DNA of 7,114 nucleotides, taken from contig CADEGS010000225.1 of the NCBI GenBank assembly GCA_902826945.1, positions 1 to 7,114 of the forward strand, written 5' to 3'. Under the pieces are notes generated by a model. It made no database searches and was not told the DNA's origin. It saw only the letters and a program-made list of their open reading frames with translations. Below are positions 1 to 6,398 of this stretch, piece after piece. How positions within the stretch are numbered: position 1 is the first letter of the stretch; the number at the start of each line of letters is the position of its first letter. This DNA comes from an uncultured bacterium. Its GTDB lineage: Bacteria; Planctomycetota; UBA1135; GCA-002686595. The translations under genes and the position numbers were made by a program.

Positions 1-545
1 AGCGCCATCGCGCCGAAGGTGTCGCCGTGGTAGCCGTGCTCGAGCGCGACGAAGACCGTGCGCCCGGGCTCGCCGGCGAGGACCCAGGACTGGTAGGCGA
101 TCTTGAGCGCGACCTCGACCGCGGTCGAGCCGTCGTCGGAGTAGAAGACGCGCGAGAGGCCCGCGGGCGCGAGCGCGACGAGCTCCTCCGCCAGCCGCAC
201 GGCCGGCTCGTGCGTCGCGCCGGCGAAGAGCACGTGGTCGAGCGCGGCCGCCTGCTCGGCCATGGCGGCGACCAGCCGCGGGTGGCCGTGGCCGTGCAGC
301 GAGGTCCACCAGGACGAGATCGCGTCGACGATCTCGCGCCCGTCCGCGAGCCGCAGGCGCGCGCCGCGCGCCGAGACGACGGGCAGCGGCGCGCGCTCGA
401 CGCCGTGCGGCGTGTAGGGGTGCCACAGATGCCGCGCGTCGCGCGCGAGCAGCGAGGCGCCGCCGTCCGACGCCGCCTGCGCGCTCCACGACGACGTCGC
501 GCCGTGCACAGGATCGCGCGATCGGGAAGGGCGCTCGCCGCCCAT
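1..545 (-). CDS. bioA: Adenosylmethionine-8-amino-7-oxononanoate aminotransferase BioA, N-terminal part (gene runs off the left edge)
   Basis: PLP-dependent class III aminotransferase that converts KAPA to DAPA with S-adenosylmethionine as amino donor; cytosolic. The first 181 codons are visible. They contain BioA-type motifs: HLWHPYT (residues 39-45, matching the E. coli segment with Tyr17), SSWWTSLHGHGHP (77-89, active-site Trp), HVLFAGATHEPA (104-115), FYSDDGSTAVEVALK (134-148) and HGYHGDTFGAM (170-180, containing the equivalent of E. coli Tyr144). The PLP-binding Lys and the C-terminal half lie outside the window. The ATG (545-543) overlaps the TGA of the preceding bioF-bioD gene as ATGA, so translational coupling is likely. 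The N terminus is about 26 residues longer than E. coli BioA; an in-frame GTG at 509-507 would give a shorter protein. The motifs separate it from other class III aminotransferases. Identification is secure; the exact start is less so. Confidence 0.95.
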   Translation of the reverse strand, partial: MGGERPSRSRDPVHGATSSWSAQAASDGGASLLARDARHLWHPYTPHGVERAPLPVVSARGARLRLADGREIVDAISSWWTSLHGHGHPRLVAAMAEQAAALDHVLFAGATHEPAVRLAEELVALAPAGLSRVFYSDDGSTAVEVALKIAYQSWVLAGEPGRTVFVALEHGYHGDTFGAMA

Positions 546-2410
546 CACGCGAAGAGCGGCGCCAGGTCGTTCTGCGCCAGCCAGCGCTCGAGCGCGGGGC
601 CGTCGAGGGGCGCGAGCGGCGGCAGCTCGAGCACGCGCGCGACGCCCGAGACGGCGCGCAGCGTCTCGCGGTTCGAGGGGTGCGGCTCGCCGACCAGGAA
701 GAGCGCGCGCGGCTCGAGGTGGCGCGCGCGCAGCGCCTCGAGCGTCAGCAGCGTGTGGTTCAGCGTGCCGAGCGAGGAGCGCGCGACGAGCACGCACGCC
801 GCGCGCGCGCGGGCGAGCCAGTCGGCCTGCGTGGCGAGCTCGTCCGTGTCGGCGCGGTAGGGGACGAGCAGGCCGCCCGCGAGCTCGACCACGAAGCGCG
901 CCTCGGGCATCGTGCGCAGCAGGCCGCCCAGGCCCTCCTCGATCTCGCGCGGGCGGATCGACTTCCCCTCGGCGCGCGCGGCCTCGTGCGGCGAGGCGGG
1001 CAGCGCGAGCTGCCAGGCCGGGCGCAAGAGCTCGTGGGGGCGCGCGCCGGCGAGCGCGCCGACCGCGTCGGTGTCGGAGTCCGCGCCGGTCTGCACCGGC
1101 TTCCAGTACGCGGCCGGGCCGAGCGCGCGCGCGGCGCGCAGGCAGAGCGCGGACACGACCGTCTTGCCGACGCCCGTATCGGTGCCGACGACGAAGAGCG
1201 CGCGCTCCTCGCGCGGGCGCGCGGCGGCGGCGCGCCGGCGGCCGGCGGGCGGCGCGGCCTTCAGGCGGCGCGCGAGCTCGTCGACCTCGGCCGGCGTGTT
1301 CGAGGCGTGGCACACCAGGCGCAGGCGCGCGGTGCCCTCGGGCACGGTCGGCGGCCGCACGGCGCGCGCGTCGAAGCCGGCGGCGGCGAGCTCGAAGGCG
1401 AGCGACAGCGCGGCCTCGGACGCGCCCACGACCCAGGGCACGACCGCGGCGGCGGGCGGCGGGAGCCCGAGCGCGTCCGCGAGCTGGCGCGCGCGCGCGA
1501 GCGCCTGCGCGCGGCGCGCGCCGCCGACGGCCTCGTCGCGCACGAGCGCGATCGCCGCCGCCAGCGCGCCCGCGACGGCCGGCGGCGGCGCGGTCGAGAA
1601 GACGAACGCGCGCGCGTGCTGCACCAGGTGCTCGCGCAGCGCGCGCGAGCCCAGGACGAGCGCGCCGCCCGCGCCGAGCGCCTTGCCGCCGGTGACGACG
1701 CGCGCGACCAGGCGCGCGGCGAGCTCGGGCGGGGCCCCGCCGGCTTCCGCGGCCCACGCGCCGGCGCCCTCGGGGCCGAGCAGGCCGATCGCGTGCGCCT
1801 CGTCCACGACGAGCCAGGCGTCGTGGCGCGCGCACACCTCGGCCAGCGCGAGGAGCGGCGCGCGGTCGCCGTCCATGCTGAAGACGCCCTCGGTGACGAC
1901 GACGCGCCGGCGGAAGGCGCGTGCGCGCGCGAGCTGGCGCTCGAGCTCGGCCAGGTCGAGGTGCGCGTGCACGAAGACGCGCGCGCGCGCGAGGCGCGCG
2001 CCGTCCACCAGCGAGGCGTGGTTCAGGGCGTCGCTGAAGAGCGCGTCGCCGCGGCCGACGAGCGCGCCGAGCAAGCCCGCGTTCGCCTGGTAGCCCGAGG
2101 GGAAGAGGAGCGCCGCCTCGCAGCCGAGCCAGCGCGCGGCGCGCTCCTCGGCCAGGGCGTGTACCGACGAGCCGCCGCCGAGCAGGCGCGACGCGCGCCC
2201 GCTCGCGCCGTCCGCGGCGAGCGCCGCGCTCGCGGCCGCGACGACCGCCTCGTGCCGCGCCAGGTCGAGCACGTCGTTGCTCGTGAAGTCCACCGTGCCG
2301 CGCGGCGGCTGCGGCGCGAGCGAGCGGCGCAGGCCGGCGGCGCTCCAGCGCTCCATCTCCTCGGCCAGCGCGAGGTCGAAGGGCGAGGGGATCGTGTCGG
2401 CGTCTTGCAT
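545..2410 (-). CDS. bioF/bioD: Bifunctional 8-amino-7-oxononanoate synthase / dethiobiotin synthetase (BioF-BioD fusion)
   Basis: One 621-residue frame carries two biotin enzymes. Residues 1 to about 385 are KAPA synthase (PLP alpha-oxoamine synthase; pimeloyl thioester plus alanine). Visible motifs are NHASLVDGARL (130-140), VVTEGVFSMDGD (171-182), DEAHAIGLLG (203-212, with the PLP-interacting Asp and His), TGGKALGAGGA (240-250, Schiff-base Lys243) and VRPPTVPEGTARLRL (351-365). Residues 386-402 are an Arg/Ala linker. Residues 403-621 are dethiobiotin synthetase (ATP-dependent carboxylation and ring closure of DAPA): P-loop GTDTGVGKT (409-417), YWKPVQTG (435-442), SPHEAA (473-478), VELAGGLLVP (508-517) and ARSSLGTLNHTLLTLEALR (543-561). 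The linker has no in-frame ATG, GTG or TTG, so a separately initiated BioD is unlikely and no frameshift is needed. The ATG at 2410 gives an N terminus that aligns with ordinary BioF. The gene lies between bioB (31-bp gap) and bioA (ATGA overlap). Cytosolic. Confidence 0.95.
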   Translation of the reverse strand: MQDADTIPSPFDLALAEEMERWSAAGLRRSLAPQPPRGTVDFTSNDVLDLARHEAVVAAASAALAADGASGRASRLLGGGSSVHALAEERAARWLGCEAALLFPSGYQANAGLLGALVGRGDALFSDALNHASLVDGARLARARVFVHAHLDLAELERQLARARAFRRRVVVTEGVFSMDGDRAPLLALAEVCARHDAWLVVDEAHAIGLLGPEGAGAWAAEAGGAPPELAARLVARVVTGGKALGAGGALVLGSRALREHLVQHARAFVFSTAPPPAVAGALAAAIALVRDEAVGGARRAQALARARQLADALGLPPPAAAVVPWVVGASEAALSLAFELAAAGFDARAVRPPTVPEGTARLRLVCHASNTPAEVDELARRLKAAPPAGRRRAAAARPREERALFVVGTDTGVGKTVVSALCLRAARALGPAAYWKPVQTGADSDTDAVGALAGARPHELLRPAWQLALPASPHEAARAEGKSIRPREIEEGLGGLLRTMPEARFVVELAGGLLVPYRADTDELATQADWLARARAACVLVARSSLGTLNHTLLTLEALRARHLEPRALFLVGEPHPSNRETLRAVSGVARVLELPPLAPLDGPALERWLAQNDLAPLFA

Positions 2411-2416
2411 CGCTGG

Positions 2417-2438
2417 AGCCGGGCGCGCGCGCCCGGCT
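2417..2438. repeat. Perfect 22-bp palindrome between bioB and bioF-bioD
   Basis: The left arm AGCCGGGCGCG is followed directly by its exact reverse complement CGCGCCCGGCT. In the bioB-to-bioFD transcript it begins 3 nt after the bioB stop and ends 6 nt before the bioFD ATG. It therefore fills the place where a ribosome-binding site would be. As RNA it would form a GC-only hairpin of 8-9 pairs plus a small loop. It could be an intercistronic attenuator or processing barrier, a translational-coupling hairpin, or an operator for a dimeric protein. There is no U tract after it, so a classical terminator is less likely. Confidence 0.6.
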
Positions 2439-2441
2439 TCC

Positions 2442-3455
2442 CTAGCGCACGAGCGGGGCGAGGCCGAGCTTCTCGAGCAGCGCCGCGTCGCTCGCGGGCG
2501 CGGGATTGGGCGTCGTCAGGAGCTCGTCGCCGACGAAGATCGAGCTCGCGCCGGCCAGGAACGCCAGCGCCTGCGCCTCCTCGGAGAGGCCGGTGCGGCC
2601 CGCGGAGAGGCGCACGACCGCGCGCGGCATCAGGATGCGCGCGGCGGCGATCGTGCGGATCCACTCGCTCCAGTCGAGCGGCGCGGCGCCGGCGAGCGGC
2701 GTGCCCTCGACCGGCACGAGCGCGTTGACCGGCACGCTCTCGGGCTGCGGGTCGAGCGCGGCGAGCTCGGCCAGGAGCTCGGCGCGCGCGCGGCGGTCCT
2801 CGCCCATGCCGAGGATCCCGCCGCAGCACACGCGCACGCCCGCGGCGCGCACCGCGGCCAGCGTGTCGAGGCGCTCGCGGTAGGTGCGCGTCGAGACGAT
2901 CCGCTCGTAGTGGCTCGCGCCGGTGTCGAGGTTGTGGTTGTAGTAGTCGAGGCCGGCCTCGCGCAGGCGTGCGGCCTGGCGCTCGTCGAGCATGCCGAGC
3001 GTGGCGCAGGTCTCGAGGCCGAGGTCCTTCACGGCGCGCACCATGGCGAGCACGCGCTCGAACTCGGGGCCGTCCTTGACCTCGCGCCAGGCGGCGCCCA
3101 TGCAGAAGCGGTCGGCGCCGCGCTCCTGGGCCGTGCGGGCGGCCGCGACGACCTCGTCGAGCGCGGCCAGCGGCTTCCGCTCGAGCCCGCTCGCGTGGTG
3201 CGCGCTCTGCGAGCAGTAGCCGCAGTCCTCGGGGCAGCCGCCGGTCTTGATGCTCAGGAGCTGCGAGCACTGCACGCGGCGCGGGTCGTGCCAGCGGCGG
3301 TGGACGCTCGCGGCCTCGAAGACGAGCTCGAGCAGCGGGCGCGCGAGGAGCTCCAGCACCTCGTCGGCCGAGGGCCGGGCCGCTCGCGCGCGCGGCGCCG
3401 GCTCGATCGTCGCGGGGGAGGCGGAGGACGCGTGGGAGCCGTGGGCCGCGGACAT
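2442..3455 (-). CDS. bioB: Biotin synthase BioB (radical SAM)
   Basis: Inserts sulfur into dethiobiotin to make biotin, the last step of the pathway; a cytosolic iron-sulfur enzyme. From the chosen ATG the protein has 337 residues (E. coli: 346). The radical-SAM motif [13 protein letters not shown] (72-84) supplies C74, C78 and C81 for the [4Fe-4S] cluster. The [2Fe-2S] ligands are also present: C118 in RFCMGAAW, C150 in [10 protein letters not shown]210 in [13 protein letters not shown] and R282 in VRLSAGR. The YYNHNLDTG segment (171-179) is also typical. The frame stays open upstream to 3713, but that extension is non-conserved and crosses the intergenic region. ATG codons occur at 3464 and 3455. 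I chose 3455 because the upper ATG overlaps a good -10 element (TAGAAT) whose predicted start site falls at 3455. About 25 Ala/Ser/Pro-rich residues precede the conserved domain. First gene of the operon. Confidence 0.97.
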   Translation of the reverse strand: MSAAHGSHASSASPATIEPAPRARAARPSADEVLELLARPLLELVFEAASVHRRWHDPRRVQCSQLLSIKTGGCPEDCGYCSQSAHHASGLERKPLAALDEVVAAARTAQERGADRFCMGAAWREVKDGPEFERVLAMVRAVKDLGLETCATLGMLDERQAARLREAGLDYYNHNLDTGASHYERIVSTRTYRERLDTLAAVRAAGVRVCCGGILGMGEDRRARAELLAELAALDPQPESVPVNALVPVEGTPLAGAAPLDWSEWIRTIAAARILMPRAVVRLSAGRTGLSEEAQALAFLAGASSIFVGDELLTTPNPAPASDAALLEKLGLAPLVR

Positions 3456-3462
3456 GGGCGGC

Positions 3463-3468
3463 ATTCTA
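3463..3468 (-). promoter_or_regulatory. -10 element of the bioB promoter (probably leaderless transcript)
   Basis: The minus strand reads TAGAAT, five of six matches to TATAAT, in a very GC-rich context. It ends 7 nt before the A of the ATG at 3455, so the expected transcription start coincides with the start codon. No Shine-Dalgarno sequence is visible. I see no convincing -35 hexamer at 16-18 bp. No AT-rich BirA- or BioR-type operator is apparent. Confidence 0.5.
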
Positions 3469-3483
3469 CGGGCGGCGCGGCTC

Positions 3484-3508
3484 GGCGAGCGAGGCTCGAG
3501 GGCGAGCG
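3484..3508. repeat. Short direct repeat upstream of bioB
   Basis: GGCGAGCG occurs at 3484-3491 and again at 3501-3508, with a 17-bp period. An imperfect palindrome, GCTCG-G-CGAGC, spans 3480-3490. These lie about 12-40 bp upstream of the bioB -10 element, where an operator or activator site could sit. In DNA this rich in GC, octamers of this kind recur by chance, so the assignment is weak. Confidence 0.2.
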
Positions 3509-3537
3509 GTCTCCCGCGCGCCGCGTGGAAAGCGGGT

Positions 3538-3566
3538 TTGCCCGGCGCGCGTCCGGTTGGGATCCT
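3538..3566 (+). promoter_or_regulatory. Candidate sigma70-type promoter for the membrane glycosyltransferase-like gene
   Basis: A -35-like TTGCCC (3538-3543) and a -10-like GATCCT (3561-3566) are separated by exactly 17 bp. The -10 keeps the important A at position 2 and T at position 6. The predicted start is near 3573-3574, giving a leader of about 21 nt before the ATG at 3595. It is divergent from the bioB promoter, with the -10 elements about 95 bp apart. Confidence 0.4.
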
Positions 3567-3573
3567 CTGCGCC

Positions 3574-3591
3574 GCCGGGGCGGGCCCCGGC
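3574..3591 (+). promoter_or_regulatory. Strong hairpin directly before the membrane-protein start codon
   Basis: GCCGGGGC (3574-3581), two G residues, then the exact complement GCCCCGGC (3584-3591). It ends 3 nt before the ATG at 3595. If the promoter call just upstream is right, the hairpin would begin at the first nucleotide of the mRNA and occupy the ribosome-binding region. It could lower translation or stabilise the 5' end. Confidence 0.4.
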
Positions 3592-3594
3592 CGG

Positions 3595-4986
3595 ATGGTC
3601 GCGACGGACGAGACGCAGGAGCAGCAAGACGGCGGCGCGGCGCGGTGGCTCGCGCCCGCCGTGTGCTTCGCGCTCGCGTTCGTCCTGTACGGCCTCACGC
3701 GGCGCGCCGGCACGTTCAGCGACGCGGTGCAGCTCGCCGCGCGCGTGCGCGAGGGACCGACGCCGTACTACAACGCGCTCTACCTGCCGCTCGGCTGGGC
3801 GTTCCACCGCGCGCTGGAGCCGCTCTTCGCCTGGGACGCGTGGGAGGCGCTCTCGTGGCTGTCCGTCGCGAGCGGCGCGCTGGCGGTGGCGCTGTGCTGG
3901 CGCATGCTCGCGAGCTCCGGCGCGAGCCCGGCCGCGCGCGCGGCGTGGTGCGGGCTCTTCGCGCTCGCGCCGGGCGTGTGGTTCTTCGCGGCCTCGGTCG
4001 AGGTGCACGCGGTGCAGCTCGCCTGCGTGACGGGGGCGACGCTCCTCGCCGCGCGCGCGCGCGAGGCGCCGAGCGCGCGCGCGCCCTTCCTGGTCGCGGC
4101 GGCGCTGCTCCTGGCCCTGGTCGGGCACCTGAGCACGGTCCTGCTGGCGCCCCTCGGCGCGGCGGCCGCGGTGGCGCTCGTGCTCGTGCTGGTCGGCGTG
4201 GCGTTCCGCTCGTTCGGCGAGGGGCGCAAGGGGCCGCTCGAGATGCTGGGCTTCTTCTGGACCTTCCTGCGCGCGCGGGTGCGCGAGAGCGGCCTGTTCC
4301 CCGCGGGCGAGGTGGCCTCCTACCTGCGGCGCGAGCTCGTCGCGCCCGCGGGCGTCCTGAGCGCGGCGCTCGCGCTCGGGCTCGCGCCGCGCGACCGCCG
4401 GCTGGCGCTGGCGGCGGCGCTCGCGCCCTACCTGCTCGTGCTGCCGCAGGGCGGCATCCGCGAGAACGGCGCGTACTACCTGTCGCTCTTGCCGATCGGC
4501 GTGCTCTGCGGGGCGCGCGCGCTGGCGGGCTGGCGCGGGGCGAGCGCGGCGCTCGCGCTCGCGCTCGTGCCCCAGGCGGCGCTCGGCTGGCGGACGGCGG
4601 TCGCCGACGGCGGCGGCGAGGACGCGCGCGCGTGGGCCGTGGAGGTGCGGCGGCTGTGCCCGGAGGGGAGCGTGCTCTACACCGCGTCGCTCCCGCGCTG
4701 GCACGCGGCGTCGTACGTCGTGCCGCCGTTCGAGGCGGTGGACGTGTGGCGCGTGCTCGAGATGATGCCCAGCTCGGCCTGGGACACGTACGTCGAGCTG
4801 TCGGTGCAGCAGGCGCGCGCGGGCCTGGCGGTCGGCAAGCGCGTGTTCGCGGACGTGGACCTGTTCGAGGCGCCCGAGCGACCGGAGAGCGTGCGCCGCC
4901 TGGCCGCGGCTTTCGAGCGCGCGTTCCCAGGGCGCAGGCCGGTGCCCGAGGCGCGGGCGCTCGTGCTCGAGCTGGCGGAGGGGTAG
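3595..4986 (+). CDS. Polytopic membrane protein, probable GT-C-fold glycosyltransferase (DUF2723-like)
   Basis: 463 residues. A short charged N terminus is followed by about ten hydrophobic segments (roughly 17-35, 86-105, 115-133, 138-152, 163-182, 185-204, 247-263, 269-284, 292-310, 314-330), then a soluble C-terminal part (about 335-463). The layout after the first segment resembles DUF2723/GT-C lipid-linked sugar transferases: [10 protein letters not shown] (39-48) with an Asp in the first external loop, [11 protein letters not shown] (60-70), and [19 protein letters not shown] (123-141), like the family's 'sq..vaEVY.lha' segment. That suggests transfer of a sugar from a polyprenyl-phosphate donor at the inner membrane; the acceptor is unknown. 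I chose the ATG at 3595 because the frame upstream overlaps the bioB 5' region and is not protein-like. It is divergent from the biotin operon, with no evident functional link. The family call rests on remembered motif resemblance only; an uncharacterised membrane protein is the alternative. Confidence 0.65.
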   Translation: MVATDETQEQQDGGAARWLAPAVCFALAFVLYGLTRRAGTFSDAVQLAARVREGPTPYYNALYLPLGWAFHRALEPLFAWDAWEALSWLSVASGALAVALCWRMLASSGASPAARAAWCGLFALAPGVWFFAASVEVHAVQLACVTGATLLAARAREAPSARAPFLVAAALLLALVGHLSTVLLAPLGAAAAVALVLVLVGVAFRSFGEGRKGPLEMLGFFWTFLRARVRESGLFPAGEVASYLRRELVAPAGVLSAALALGLAPRDRRLALAAALAPYLLVLPQGGIRENGAYYLSLLPIGVLCGARALAGWRGASAALALALVPQAALGWRTAVADGGGEDARAWAVEVRRLCPEGSVLYTASLPRWHAASYVVPPFEAVDVWRVLEMMPSSAWDTYVELSVQQARAGLAVGKRVFADVDLFEAPERPESVRRLAAAFERAFPGRRPVPEARALVLELAEG

Positions 4987-5082
4987 GGCGGGGCGAAGCG
5001 GGCTCCCGGCCGCCGCGCGCCGGTCGGCCGCCCGGCCGAGTCCTGGCCGCGCCCGCCGGGCAGGGAGTCCCCTCCGGCGTCG

Positions 5083-5119
5083 CTCCCCCGCCCCTGGGGG
5101 AGGACGGGTGGGGGCGGGG
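5083..5119 (+). promoter_or_regulatory. Overlapping hairpins and G-quadruplex motif in the gap before kynA
   Basis: CTCCCCC (5083-5089) pairs with GGGGGAG (5096-5102) across a 6-nt loop. Alternatively CCCCGCCCC (5086-5094) pairs with GGGGCGGGG (5111-5119). The two pairings exclude one another. The strand also has G runs at 5096-5100, 5106-5108, 5110-5114 and 5116-5119 with loops of 5, 1 and 1, which fits the G3+N1-7 quadruplex rule. No U tract follows. It may terminate the upstream gene or affect kynA transcription; the rest of the 181-bp gap shows nothing I recognise. Confidence 0.35.
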
Positions 5120-5152
5120 TCGGTTGCGGGGAAACGGCTCGCCGCCGGACGC

Positions 5153-5158
5153 TATCCT
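5153..5158 (+). promoter_or_regulatory. Candidate -10 element for kynA
   Basis: TATCCT lies 9 nt before the kynA ATG (5168), in an otherwise G+C stretch. If used, transcription would start within 2-3 nt of the ATG, giving an almost leaderless mRNA. I see no good -35 at 16-18 bp; TTGCGG (5124-5129) is 23 bp away, too far for a standard spacer. Confidence 0.35.
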
Positions 5159-5167
5159 CCCTCCGCA

Positions 5168-6274
<1,107 letters not shown>

Positions 6275-6290
6275 GAGCGCCGTGTCCTCG

Positions 6291-6313
6291 GGCCTCCGGC
6301 GGTGGCCGGAGCC
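6291..6313 (+). terminator. First of two tandem hairpins after kynA
   Basis: CTCCGGC (6294-6300) and GCCGGAG (6305-6311) form a perfect 7-bp stem with loop GGTG. Two further GG/CC pairs (6291-6292 with 6312-6313) extend it past a bulged C. It lies 16 nt after the kynA TGA. There is no U tract, so any termination would be of the U-less kind seen in high-GC bacteria. Confidence 0.45.
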
Positions 6314-6333
6314 CCGGGCCCGCGCCCGGTCTT
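6314..6333 (+). terminator. Second tandem hairpin after kynA
   Basis: CCGGGC (6314-6319) and GCCCGG (6324-6329) form a 6-bp stem with a 4-nt loop. It starts directly after the first hairpin and is followed by TCTT. Together the two hairpins probably separate kynA transcription from the regulator gene. The pyrimidine tail overlaps the first half of the Pho-box-like repeat. Confidence 0.4.
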
Positions 6334-6352
6334 CACCGATCCTTCACGGGTC
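6331..6352 (+). promoter_or_regulatory. Putative Pho box (11-bp-period direct repeat) upstream of the response regulator
   Basis: CTTCAC occurs at 6331-6336 and again at 6342-6347, exactly 11 bp apart; the two 11-mers are CTTCACCGATC and CTTCACGGGTC. PhoB/PhoP-type regulators bind direct repeats with this 11-bp period. GTTCACC-like units in Streptomyces and CTGTCAT units in enterics are known examples. The units at plus or minus 11 bp do not match, so this is a single two-unit box. A T-rich patch (GTTCTTTT, 6360-6367) about 12 bp downstream could be the -10, though it is weak. The site lies 47 bp before the regulator ATG, which suggests autoregulation. Confidence 0.5.
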
Positions 6353-6398
6353 GCGGGCGGTTCTTTTGCACGCCGCGGGCAGACTCCGCGCTCCCTTC

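Noticed and set aside
680..2728. 682-codon plus-strand open frame antisense to bioF-bioD
   Set aside because: Its translation is low-complexity Arg/Ala/Glu, while the minus strand encodes clear BioF and BioD motifs across the same bases. It is a shadow.
3456..3594. Possible BirA or BioR operator in the bioB divergent region
   Set aside because: I looked for the AT-rich BirA and BioR consensus half-sites and found none; only one GGTTTG-like fragment exists without a matching partner.
4050..4084. Alternating CG runs (14 bp at 4050-4063 and about 12 bp at 4073-4084) as possible Z-DNA
   Set aside because: They encode Ala-Arg pairs in the membrane protein and follow from codon bias; similar runs occur throughout the window.
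6282..6398. N-terminal extension of the response regulator from a GTG at 6282
   Set aside because: The extra 39 residues would be encoded by two hairpins and the Pho-box repeat, and receiver domains normally begin within about 15 residues of the start, as they do with the ATG at 6399.
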